Source of the DNA: Straminergon stramineum
Taxonomy: Eukaryota; Streptophyta; Bryopsida; Hypnales; Calliergonaceae
Reading direction: 5' to 3'
Assembly: GCA_963920665.1 (NCBI GenBank)
Contig: OY987272.1
Coordinates: forward strand, 3,911,001-3,975,000
DNA: 64,000 nt
In this document: piece after piece, positions 12,788-22,800 of the stretch
How positions within the stretch are numbered: the stretch's first letter is position 1
Layout: every line of letters begins with the position of its first letter
The notes under the pieces: generated by a model
What the model saw: only the letters and a program-made list of their open reading frames with translations
Databases searched by the model: none
Told to the model about the DNA's origin: nothing
Made by a program: the position numbers and the translations under genes

Positions 12788-12795
12788 TATAAAAG
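12788..12795 (+). promoter_or_regulatory. TATA box of the DREB gene
   Basis: A canonical TATAAAAG lies in the AT-to-GC transition upstream of the DREB reading frame. It predicts a transcript start near 12820 and a 5' leader of roughly 560 nt once the leader intron is removed. Motif only; no start-site data. Confidence 0.55.
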
Positions 12796-13189
12796 AAAGG
12801 GCAGCAGAGAATAATATTAATGAGTATGGCGTGCATGAAACAGATATTTAAGGCAGTGCGTGGGACGCCTTCCCACTACTGTCTCCCTGCACCAACGCGC
12901 TCCCTCCATCGCCTAAATACCTCGCCATTACGAAATCGCAAATTCGGGATCCAGTTGCACTCCAAATTTAGCTTGCAGCACATCCGAGTCGCATCGCTGT
13001 TTACAAACAATGTTCTACTCGCAATTTCAGAGCATTGCGATTCCAATTTGGTAGCTGGAGCTGCAATGAGCTAGCTTTCTCTACGCTCCTCGACTTCGTA
13101 GTACACGAATTGGATTTTCGGTCCGTGAGCTCTTCAATTTGAAGTGAAATCAGACCGAGACTTGAGAAGATTGATATTGGAGTTTTGAG

Positions 13190-13452
13190 GTTAGTTCAAT
13201 ATGATTTTTCAATTCGGGTGATGCATTCGTTGTTTCCAATTATCTTGGGTTGTTGTAAGTGCACAAGAAATTCTCGATCACAAGTCGCAATCGTCATGCT
13301 TGGTTTCCTCTGTTTTTTCACATCAATGTTGTCGATGTGCTTGTTTTTTCTTACCAATTTCTGGTCTTGTTGATTCAAATTTTCGTTCGAGTAGCTGGTG
13401 TTGTTGTGTGCAATCTGTATATACAAATTGGCTTATTTGCTATTCTTTGCAG
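13190..13452 (+). other. Probable 5'UTR intron of the DREB gene
   Basis: The donor TTGAG|GTTAGT at 13190 and acceptor TTTGCAG ending at 13452 bound a T-rich 263-bp stretch, typical of a plant leader intron. It lies before the ATG at 13642 and does not change the protein. Confidence 0.5.
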
Positions 13453-13641
13453 AGCAGAGAATTATCACTTCTCCCAGGGAGCTTCAATTCAATTCGTCCC
13501 CAAGCGACGAATCCCCTGTTTCGACGCAGGATGCGATAGCCCTAGCCCGAGAGATTGACGAAGAGGGAGTACGTTAGAGAGACGGAATTTGCTACAATTC
13601 TTCGAGCTCCAGCTTTATGAGTAGAGGAGTCGACGTCGATT

Positions 13642-14697
13642 ATGGTGGATAAGCAACGACTCCACACAATCTCACGAGGCTGCGAGCTAATGAAATCAAG
13701 GAAGAAGAGGAAGAAGAAAACTTGCTCAGTCTCCGAAGTGGGAACATCTTCGTCATCGTCGTCGTCGTCTTCTTCGTCGTCGTCAAGTCCCAGAAAGACG
13801 TTCAAGGGGGTGCGCAAGCGAGCATGGGGTAAATGGGTGTCCGAAATCCGAGAACCGAACAAGCGGTCGCGCATTTGGCTGGGCTCCTTCCCCACGGCGG
13901 AAATGGCCGCGCGCGCTTACGACGCCGCCGTGGTGTGTCTGCGGGGCACCAAGGCAGAGCTCAACTTCCCCGACTCGCCTCCTTCCTCCCTGCCCCTCTA
14001 CCCGTCGCGGGAAGAAATCCAAGCCGCCGCTGCTGCTGCCGCTGCCGCAACCCCCAGCTCGCGGCTCCCTTCACCGGCTCCCGCCGTGTCTGACGCTGGC
14101 GCAAGCCCGTGTGCGCGGCTTCCTGACGCTGCTTCGGCTGCTACCCCCAATCAAGAGGTCCTTCATCCTCCCGTTCACCCGAGGGAACAGACTATTCATC
14201 TGAGGGAACAACATATTCCAAGGATGAAGGAGTCTATTCATCCAACTGGAGACTTCATTCATCCGATTAAAGAGCATATTCATTCGAAGGAACAGACCAT
14301 TAGTAATCCTCCTGAAGCAGGTTCTACTCATTTCATCGACGAATTCGTTCATCTGACTGAAGTAATCATTCATCCAAATGAGGGATACATTCATCCGAAT
14401 TCTACTAACGGGTCGGTCGTAGAAGTAGGACACGAGGGGAAACTGGTGAAGAGCGAGGTCATGGAGGTAGAAGTAGGACACGAGGTGAAGCTGGTGAAGA
14501 GTGAGGTCATGGAGGAGGAGGAGGAGGAGGAGGAGGAGGAGGACCAGCTTCAAGGTTTGTTGCACGGATTCTGCGGCATTTTCAATGTGCCGTTGTCGCC
14601 CGAGCCTGCTACCGCGGCTGAAGCCGCTGTTGCTGCCGCTGCAGCCATGCGCTCCGAGTTCTGGGAGCTGGACAATCTCTGGGAGTTTGCGCGATGA
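13642..14697 (+). CDS. AP2/ERF transcription factor, DREB subfamily, with long repetitive C-terminal region
   Basis: Single-exon frame of 351 codons; an in-frame TGA at 13618 precedes the ATG. Residues 18-26 are a basic cluster (KSRKKRKKK within it), a likely nuclear signal. Residues 36-49 are poly-Ser. One AP2 domain spans about 54-111 ('[18 protein letters not shown]' and '[18 protein letters not shown]'). Val after Trp in 'KWVSEIRE' and Glu in 'REP' are the DREB-type residues, so it should bind DRE/CRT (A/GCCGAC) elements. Residues 126-136 are poly-Ala. Residues 176-253 carry a degenerate seven-residue repeat around 'IHPxxE'. Residues 260-291 are a tandem 16-residue duplication. A Glu run (about 291-300) and the acidic/aromatic tail '[10 protein letters not shown]' look like activation sequences. 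Low-complexity regions make it longer than most single-AP2 DREBs. The family is certain; stress or developmental role is not shown. Confidence 0.93.
   Translation: MVDKQRLHTISRGCELMKSRKKRKKKTCSVSEVGTSSSSSSSSSSSSSSPRKTFKGVRKRAWGKWVSEIREPNKRSRIWLGSFPTAEMAARAYDAAVVCLRGTKAELNFPDSPPSSLPLYPSREEIQAAAAAAAAATPSSRLPSPAPAVSDAGASPCARLPDAASAATPNQEVLHPPVHPREQTIHLREQHIPRMKESIHPTGDFIHPIKEHIHSKEQTISNPPEAGSTHFIDEFVHLTEVIIHPNEGYIHPNSTNGSVVEVGHEGKLVKSEVMEVEVGHEVKLVKSEVMEEEEEEEEEEDQLQGLLHGFCGIFNVPLSPEPATAAEAAVAAAAAMRSEFWELDNLWEFAR
14172..14400 (+). repeat. In-frame degenerate 21-nt repeat ('IHP' heptads) in the DREB gene
   Basis: About nine units of seven codons begin with attcat(cc/ct), giving IHP/IHL/VHL every seven residues. 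Variation between units is mostly in the last four codons. The unit is exactly in register with the reading frame, so expansions keep the protein open. Confidence 0.75.
14419..14514 (+). repeat. Tandem 48-bp in-frame duplication in the DREB gene
   Basis: Units 14419-14466 and 14467-14514 both start 'gtagaagtaggacacgagg' and end 'gaggtcatggag', with about four differences. They encode two copies of '[16 protein letters not shown]'. Confidence 0.85.
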
Positions 14698-14968
14698 GAA
14701 ACTGTCCTGGCGTCTTGTTGCTCCCCTCCAGCTGCGTTTTTGAGTTTGGGTTGGACGAGGGATTGCCGCGCTGGTTGGAGCAACAAGATCGAATAGAGTT
14801 GAGGATTTGTTAGGTCATATGAGACATTCAATTTTTCATTTGAGTGCAGTACCAGTTAGGAATTTGAGTGGTGACAGGAGAGCCTATCGTGGGCTCAGTT
14901 ATTGATGTAAACTAGCATTGGATTGGTGTGCTTCTGTGATGACTTTCATGATAAATTTGGACTATACT

Positions 14969-14999
14969 GTCATGGTATAATCACCTATTATACCATGAC
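14969..14999. other. Perfect 13-bp hairpin downstream of the DREB gene
   Basis: 'gtcatggtataat' (14969-14981) and its exact reverse complement (14987-14999) flank a 5-nt loop, cacct. It lies about 270 bases past the stop codon, plausibly in the 3'UTR or at the 3' end. Confidence 0.7.
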
Positions 15000-15000
15000 C

Positions 15001-16043
15001 TCTTTAATGTTGGACACGTATTATTGACCTGGTTGAACTTTTGCCGAACCTCCTTGGTTCTCCTTGGTTCTCACAAAGGGTAAATTCAAAAGAGCAGATC
15101 ATACATACAGAACAATTCCAGAATTAACCCCAGAAGAAAGCAGCCGAGCCAGCGGGATCCAATGGGTGAAAAAGAATCCTTCTATAGAAGACAAAAGTGC
15201 ATGTTTTCATCCTTGGAATTTTGTGCTAAAAGGGGAAGGTCTTGCACAATAGTTTGGACCTCCAATGAGTGCTGCTTTTGGGTGTTTTGGATTCACACTG
15301 TTCCCCAAAAACTGTTCCCCAAAAGGATGATTTCCACGGTGACCAGCCTGTCCGTACAGGGTAAAAGCTCACGCAGGCTTAATCCGCATTTCAGTGCAAT
15401 AAATGACAAGCAAAACGCAAGCTGAAAACTTCGCCAGCTGTGCGAACCAGAACATAATGCATTCTCTCTCCTGTTTTCAATTAGCAGCAACAGTGATGAA
15501 TTCGTAATGCAGAAGTTAAAAGGCATTTCGAAAATCAACATGCAATACAATCAAAACCTGTTCAATATACAATCAATCAAATGATGTCTAGATAATAGCC
15601 AAGTCCACACAATAATACAATTACACCGCGATGAATATGTACATCCGTCTCTAAATTACGAGGTTGTAGTTTGTTCTCTGACTTGGATACCCTCATGTTA
15701 CCCCTAGTATTATGATATGCCCTTGGGGAATACTACAGGTCTGAATCTGTATGAATCCACTCCTTAACAACATGATTTGTCCACCTCGTGCACCCTTCAA
15801 CACAAAATTACCAGAAAATTCTTGAGTTAAGAATCAAGAGGACCTAATTCCAAAGTCAGTTGACGATTGCCTGCACTTCAGTACCTGATAATGAGCATAA
15901 ACCCTAAACCCTAAACCCTAAGCCTTAAGAGCATATTGGATGTACCTGGCTTAAATAATAATGAAGTAACATCTCTGAAATATGTAAAGCGTTGGTTGTA
16001 ATCAACAGCTTGATGAATATCTGTGCATAACAAATGGTCAACA
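15001..16043. other. Intergenic between convergent DREB and apyrase genes
   Basis: Contains the 3' flanks of the two converging genes. Short open frames are present on both strands (for example 15064-15252), but none has family motifs. The apyrase 3'UTR probably lies in the right half. Confidence 0.45.
15899..15921. repeat. Short interstitial telomere-type repeat
   Basis: Three consecutive aaaccct units ('aaccctaaaccctaaaccct' within it), the plant telomere sequence in reverse orientation. It is in the 3' flank of the apyrase gene. It is too short to be an old telomere fusion and more likely a telo-box cluster. Confidence 0.8.
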
Positions 16044-17516
16044 TCACTGGTAACCAGATACAAGCTCGATTGCGCTACCCAGTGGCCAGGCGGCTTCGAC
16101 TTCAAAGCCCCTGTACATAATCTTCTTCACAAGAGTAATCTCCTGATTCTGGTCAATTCCAAACCCGGAAACCAACAGAGAGTACAGGTACACTAAATCC
16201 AAACACATGTACTCTCGCTTAAATTCCTTGAGTTTTGGAAATCGTTCCCCAATCTCAGCCAAGCTTAAGCTACAGAAGATCTTGGCAGCTTTCTCAAATC
16301 CAGCTGGCGTAACAACTGCTGAAGCCACTTTCTTGTTACTAATAATCCCCGCATCCACTGCCTTGTCAAAGAAGAACGATGCAACAAAAAGCTGCTTAAA
16401 TCCATCCCCACCTCCACCATTCCAAACGCCTCCAAAAGTACATTTTATATGGTTACACGCGTGATCAACTTTGAGAATCTTTAACGCCAAAGCTTGGCAA
16501 TCCTGAAAATGAGACCCATCATCTCTCACTCTGGTCGTATGGCTAACCCCAGAGTACAAGTACGCGCCTTGAAAATCCTTCGCAACGCAAGGACAGGGAG
16601 CGTTTTCACTGTGCTTGAAAACCTCAGCACGAAAAGCCAGCAGTCCATAATGCAAATAACTATGCACATAGAGATTGTAGGTCATGTTTAGAAGCTTGAC
16701 TTGCTGGGCACTCGTCAATTCATCATTTCCAGCCTTCGGTGCGTTGCTGTAATCTTCGTCTGATATAGCATATGCCATCTGCACTGAACCCCCGCCCAAG
16801 TCCACAATCGCCACGGTCTCGTCCAATTTCCTACCAAGCTTTCCACGAAGGTAGTTCGTGGTCACCCACTGATACGAGCCTTCCTGTGTCCCATCGATGA
16901 TGTTCACCCAATCTGGTTGAAACAAGAAACCGCTGTTTCCTAAAAGCGTCCGGACCTCCTGCAAAAGATTTTCAGCTTCATTTCCAGGTAGTAATCGTAA
17001 ACCAGCTGTTGCTCCTAGACGGAGCGGTGTTGTAGCATGCTGATCAGAAGGTACCACTCGCAAAGCTTCCTCCAGCATAGGCCGCAGCGACTCCGCTCCA
17101 TTCCGAGGCTCCTTAGCGAAGTCGCTCAACCCTGGCTCTGTGTGCAAGAAAATCTCAAGCTCCTCACCTACTTTGACCAGCGCGTTCTTCGAATCGAAAC
17201 AGTAGATGTGTACCCGGCTGCCAGAGCTTCCTGCATCGAAGATTACTGCGTACTTTTTCGGAGCCGGCTTGGTCAGAAACCTAAACATGTCGGAATTTCC
17301 GACCATGGCACATGATAATAACACCATAATGGCGGAAATGACCGCCAGAGGCAAACCCAGGAACAACAATGTGCCCATGGAACGTGAATCTTGCTTGGGC
17401 GAAAAGCTCTGAAATAGTCCCTGTGCGGGCTTGCCGTCATCTACCGAACAAGATCCATCCGCTTTGTCAGTGCCGTCGACACTGGATTGCCATCCTATCT
17501 TACCGTCGGACTGCAT
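16044..17516 (-). CDS. Apyrase (ecto-/Golgi NTPDase, GDA1/CD39 family), intronless
   Basis: 490 codons, ATG at 17516, TGA at 16044. The protein hydrolyses NTPs and NDPs to NMP with a divalent cation; plant members act in Golgi or at the cell surface and set luminal NDP or extracellular ATP levels. All five apyrase conserved regions are present: ACR1 'VIFDAGSSGSRVHIY' (91-105), ACR2 'LGATAGLRLL' (167-176), ACR3 'DGTQEGSYQWVTTNYLRG' (208-225), ACR4 'AIVDLGGGSVQMAYA' (236-250) and ACR5 'WPLGSAIEL' (477-485). A single signal-anchor helix lies at about 48-72, preceded by a hydrophilic N-terminus, giving a type II topology with a luminal catalytic domain. No key motif is lost. From memory, angiosperm apyrase genes usually have several introns; this CDS has none. 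It faces the DREB gene tail to tail. Confidence 0.95.
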   Translation of the reverse strand: MQSDGKIGWQSSVDGTDKADGSCSVDDGKPAQGLFQSFSPKQDSRSMGTLLFLGLPLAVISAIMVLLSCAMVGNSDMFRFLTKPAPKKYAVIFDAGSSGSRVHIYCFDSKNALVKVGEELEIFLHTEPGLSDFAKEPRNGAESLRPMLEEALRVVPSDQHATTPLRLGATAGLRLLPGNEAENLLQEVRTLLGNSGFLFQPDWVNIIDGTQEGSYQWVTTNYLRGKLGRKLDETVAIVDLGGGSVQMAYAISDEDYSNAPKAGNDELTSAQQVKLLNMTYNLYVHSYLHYGLLAFRAEVFKHSENAPCPCVAKDFQGAYLYSGVSHTTRVRDDGSHFQDCQALALKILKVDHACNHIKCTFGGVWNGGGGDGFKQLFVASFFFDKAVDAGIISNKKVASAVVTPAGFEKAAKIFCSLSLAEIGERFPKLKEFKREYMCLDLVYLYSLLVSGFGIDQNQEITLVKKIMYRGFEVEAAWPLGSAIELVSGYQ

Positions 17517-18686
17517 CGTTCAATCACTTGTGGAGCAATCAAAAATATTCGGTTGTACCTTGACTTGTCAAACAATTAGCTGCAACATGTATTTTTCTCA
17601 CAGGAGGAGGGCTCGACCGGATACTCACAAAATAATTGAATCTGAAACCTAATTCAAACTGACTGATTAGTTTCCGCTCCAAAACCCCTTCGATAGACTA
17701 CAATAAAAGCTTGATCCCGCCACTGTGCATACATCCTCTCATTAATTTCTCCACAGATGTAGCGTATCAGCACTGCGACAAATCACGCTTCCTCAAATCC
17801 TTCAACTCCAACTAAAACTCGGCAGCCCCTGTTCAAGGTGTTGTTCGCCAATACTCGAAACGAGAGGCCCAGAGACTCCTCAGACATGACCATGTCTGCT
17901 TCGAGCTTCACCTAAGCCGATGCAACAAAAAGGACCAAAAGAAAATGACTCAGAACCCTAAGAAAGATTATAGCGTTCCATAGCTAGGGGTTACAGAGTG
18001 CGGAACTTAGAATTTTTTTAAAACATCCTACTGCAACAAAAAGAGAGATTCTTCGCAAATTCGCAACTACTCTACAACCTTAAAAACTACCAAACGCAGC
18101 TTCACAAAATGAGACAGGTTTCTACACAGAAAATCATCAACTCCTCCAAAGAGCGGGTTCTTCAAATCAAAATTCGGTGCACCAATAAACCACTTCGCAG
18201 CAGCAGCAGCAGCAATACAACAAAACAAATCTCCTCTCTCTTTCGACTCCTAGCACCAAGACCACAAATCTCCTCGTCTCCCAAACATCAATACTTCACC
18301 AGCTGCAGCGCCAAATTGCATCACCACGTGTGAACCTCGTTCAAAAACTTCCCCAAAATTTCAAAAAAATCGCAGAAATTACACGGACCTTAGAATCAAT
18401 TCGGGAGGAACACGGAATCTCAAATAGAACAAAAATCCGATCAGCGCGACGGAATCCGCCCGCGGGGTCGGATTGCTCTGAGAGAAGCCAGTGCTTGCCG
18501 AGAGATGACGAGAGATGACGAGAGAGACAGACCCAGCAAAGGTGGCCATCTTTCCGTGGCGAATTGCCTTCTTTTCAAATCGACGTCTCAGATTCGTTGG
18601 CATTGAATCTAACGGTGTGCATATCGTTCGGGAATCATTCCACATCTTTCTGAGAATTTTTTCTTTTGTGCCAGAATCTATGTAAC
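17517..18686 (-). other. Apyrase 5' leader and upstream region
   Basis: Between the apyrase ATG and a TATA-like motif lie about 1.1 kb of mixed composition. A leader intron is likely, because TTGCAG-type acceptors occur near 17590 on the minus strand. I could not fix a donor with confidence. Short open frames here (for example 18379-18645, minus) have no recognisable motif and may be upstream ORFs. Confidence 0.4.
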
Positions 18687-18695
18687 GTTTTATAA
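18687..18695 (-). promoter_or_regulatory. Candidate TATA box of the apyrase gene
   Basis: The minus strand reads TTATAAAAC here. It lies just before repeat D begins, at the edge of the GC-richer leader. It would place the transcript start near 18660. Confidence 0.4.
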
Positions 18696-18696
18696 C

Positions 18697-18840
18697 AAGG
18701 CAATGGTCCTGCTGGGGAGGTGTTATGTCTTCCTAGATGCTGGGAAGAGACTTTCAATAAAATTCAAGGATTAGGGTTGGCTGAGGAGTCATATAAGATA
18801 ATTTTCTTCACAGTAGGGGTCCCCTTTTCAAGGTTGGAAA
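18697..18840. repeat. Dispersed repeat D, copy 3
   Basis: 'cctagatgctgggaagagac', 'ttcaaggattagggttggct', 'gaggagtcatataagataat' and 'ttcttcacagtaggggtccc' parallel the 6735 copy. The repeat ends where the apyrase upstream region begins. Confidence 0.6.
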
Positions 18841-19848
18841 AGGGATCCATGCCTTAGTGGTAAACAATGTTATGTACATCTTGGATTTGCCTGCCATTCC
18901 TAATGGATGGTTACAATCGGACCTGTTTTTGCTTTCGTATTGGGAGGTTGTAGTAACTTCATTGTTGTTGTTAGACTTGCCTTTGGAAGGATGCATGAAG
19001 AACATTGAAGTCTTAAGTGTTGAAATAAAATAAACTCTTCTATCCATGTAAACATATAGAAATTGGATATTTTTGTGGCTTTTGAGATGTGGGATAACCT
19101 TTCATTATTAGTAAATCTTATACTATAGAACATGAGAGTCACTTTTGACACTTCATTGCTAGAATTGAATTTCCTTGTCGGAATTGATTTTCAAAAAGTC
19201 TATGTCATTGAAACCAATTTGAATTTGACATGTGTCACTTCTTTAACAAAATTTAATTAATTTTGTAGGATTTTCAAATGATTGAATGGAGCATCACTAT
19301 TTAATTCAACTACCCAACATTGGCCTTGTAAGATGCAAATAACCAACCTTTTCTAATATGTGATGTCAAAGATACATGTAAAAGTGAAGATAAAAAAAGG
19401 AATATAAAACAAAACAATAATCCTTCATGATCTTTTGCATCATGACTCCATGTACTTAAAATGTATAGTCCCTTGCCATAGGGTCCGGCCTTATGATGGG
19501 CAACAATCTCTTTACAATATAAACTTTCTTTATTCTCTGAAATATTCTTGGGCATCCAAAATTTTCTACAAGTTTTCTAGCACTTTTGGATTTTCAATAA
19601 ATCTTATGTGCATATTATAATTGGCATTTGATTCAATGTCAAAGAAGGCAAAATCCATACACTTGCATCCAAAAAATGGATGGATGGAAATTGGTCATAG
19701 TTAGTGCATAATTGATATTGAATTTTATGTCAAAGAAAGTAAAACTCATGCCCTGCATACTTGCAAAATGGGTGGATGATAATTTTTTATTGTTGTAAGC
19801 GAGTACACATCCATCTTTTTTATCATCCACGATGTAGACAACTAAATA
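18841..19848. other. Intergenic 3' of the AP2/propeller gene
   Basis: AT-rich, with a local imperfect duplication: 'gtcaaagaaggcaaaatcca' at about 19639 against 'gtcaaagaaagtaaaactca' at about 19731, both followed by atacttgc-type sequence and a 'tggatg' word. No gene recognised. Confidence 0.45.
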
Positions 19849-22800
19849 TTAAGGTGTTGCATTCCATCTTGGTTCATATACTCCTGGAATTAATCCCCAT
19901 GCTTTAATATTAGGATGTTTTAGAATTGTTTCTGTATATGGAAAGTAAGTATAATTCCAATTTTGGTCTTTAACATTGTATAAAGCGATGAGTGGATCAA
20001 ATCCAATAACTTTTATGGCTATATGCCCAATGCTTGCCATTACTTCCCATGGAGGCAACTTTTCACCACCAACCATCTTTAATTTTCCTCCAGTCTTATT
20101 AGTCCTTCTAAATAATAATGTATAAAGGTTTCTAGGCATGATACCTTGGGCTAAAACTTTGAATGAACCTGTAGGCATACCATCTTCATTAACAACAACT
20201 TCAGTAATAAATAAAGTATCTGGGTATTCTTTGAACTCTGCTTCTCGAGATACAGCATATATTTTTGTATTGAAGCCAATTTGAACAAGTTTTGGTGGTT
20301 CAACAACTTTAATACAATATATTTCTCCTGCCTTAGTAAAATCAATAATTAATTGTTGTCTTCTAGAGTTGTTTATATTAAAATAAAATATAACAGGCTT
20401 TGGAAATTCTTGTTTGAGTGTTGAAATTTGGAAGCCACCATAGTAAATAGAGTATCCATGAACAACTATAGTAGAATATCCTAGATTTCTAAATGGTGGA
20501 GATGCATTTAAAATATGTTCAAAATGAACCCAAGATTCTCTTATAGAGCAATACACCAACAATGCAATTTGTGTACTCCCAATCATTTGAATATCATCAT
20601 CATGTATTGTTTCTTCACAATGGAGTCCTCCTATAACAATTAAACGATATGTTGTTCTTGTACTATCATAATAAACTAATCGAGCTATCTTATGTCGTAA
20701 TACTCTATATGGTATTGGAGGTAAAAATCTGATTTCATAAGTGAGAGGATTTGTTATAATTATTGTCGATTTATTTTTGGCATGATCACTCACATTTTGA
20801 CCATTTTTTTCTCCTTTCACAACAATAAGTCCACCATTACAAGCAATTATACTATCAAAGTCTAATTCTAAGTATCTAATATTTGGAAGATTTACCCATT
20901 GTTTTTGATAGTATTCTATTTCAAAAATTTGTGGTGCATTAGTTAAGTATTGAAGATAATCCAAGCCCAAAATTCGTCTTTGAATGTTGACCTCTACCAA
21001 ATTTGTTGCAATGACACATGGAAAATAAAATTTGTATTCTTTTTTTATTTTACATTCATCATTGTCTGATTTTACTTCAGATGGTGACCAATTTGAAGCC
21101 TTATACATATCAGTAATTGTATTTTCAAACTCTAGATCATAATTATCACTAGGATTTCTGTATAATGCCCATGATGCATTAATTTTAGTCCACGGGCATT
21201 CTATAAAATATTTTGCCATGTCTTTTGGATTCAACTTTGCAACAAAAGTTTCTATAATATGTTTTGAGGGATTTGGTTCTTGTGAACTTTCATTCAAATT
21301 ATTGTTTGGCACATGCATGTTTTCATCATCGATAGCGTTAGGTTCAATGGGGATTAATTCTTGTATAGTTTCATTTGAATTATTGTTCAACACGTTTGTG
21401 TTTCCAACATTGACAATGTTAGATCCAATGATTTCTTGGGAATTTTTTTCATAAATATTAGAAGGAAGAGGTTCTTTTAATATTCGCTTTACTAGATCCC
21501 ATTCATATGCTTCATTCACTTTATTTTCTTCAAGGAGGGCAATAAATTTTTGAACATCGTCTTTAGTGTAGTGTCCAGGACGAAAATTAGTCACATATTC
21601 CCATCCACTTAAATGTAAATTTACAAGGTCGGTGAAGATTGCAGGGATTTCTTTTATGACATTTTGATCAACAATTATATTTTTCTTAAATCCTTTTATT
21701 ATTTTTTTTCCCTTCTGGTTAAAAACTCTTCCTTCCCACCTTTCACCACTAGAAGATTTTTTTTGCCTCATGTGATAAACACATTTGAAACCAGATTGAC
21801 TTTGTGTAAATCCTAGAGCTTGTCTTTTAAATAACCAAATATAATCATCTTCACTCCATTTTTGCATTTCCTCCAAGTCATCATTATAATGAGAGATAGG
21901 AAAATTAAAAGTAAACTTTTCAATCTTCTCATGTATTTTTAATTTAAGAGCTATCAAATCACGTACCCTAGCAGCTACTTCAGCAGTGGCATATTGTCCA
22001 ATTCTCCAAAAGTCATATTTGGTACCTAACTTAGGTAGTGTTGCTTGCCAAACATTTTCCTTAACTTTATGTACTCCAACAGGATTTTTTAATAAACCAT
22101 ACCTTCTTACTTTTATATTTTGGATTTTTTCCATATGACCATGGATTGATTCAACAAGAGGTTCTCCTTGACATTCTCCTTGATCTTCATTAAGTTTTTC
22201 AATAGGTTCTTCAATAGAATCAATAATCATATTAAGAAAAGTTTGGTTTTGAAGTTCATTGGTTTCTTCAAAGGTTATTTCTGATAATTCTTGTGTATCA
22301 TGCCATGTCAAGTCAATAGACACCAAAGAGGATTTATCGTTATTAAGTACATAAACACTTTTCCCATTAGTATCATTAGCATTATAAGAAGTAGAAGCTT
22401 CATTGGACCTTTGAAGTATTACTTCAGAATTTGTATTGTTATTATAACTTGTTTGCAAATCCATTACATTTGAAACTCTTTCAAAGTTATTTTGATGATT
22501 TACATCGTCATTGCTTTTTAATTGTGTTATTTGTTCTACATATAATAGAGGATCAATTGTATGGGTTGTGTTGTTGCATTGGTCATCTAGATTTTCAACT
22601 TCCCAATCAATTGGATAGGATATATCCATTAGGTTTAGATTTTCAATACTAGAAAATTCCTCTGGAACTTCAAATTCGAAGGATTCATCATTTGCTATGG
22701 TATAAGTAGGTATATCTATGAGGTCCACATTTTGGTCACTAAGTAATTCATTTAGAATATCAAATTGTGAGATTGCATTATGAATATTTAAATTGCCTTC

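Noticed and set aside
13542..13895. Minus-strand frame with an Asp run
   Set aside because: Antisense of the DREB poly-Ser and AP2 coding region.
14071..14565. Minus-strand 164-codon frame rich in Met-Asn
   Set aside because: Mirror of the IHP repeat and acidic codons of the DREB gene.
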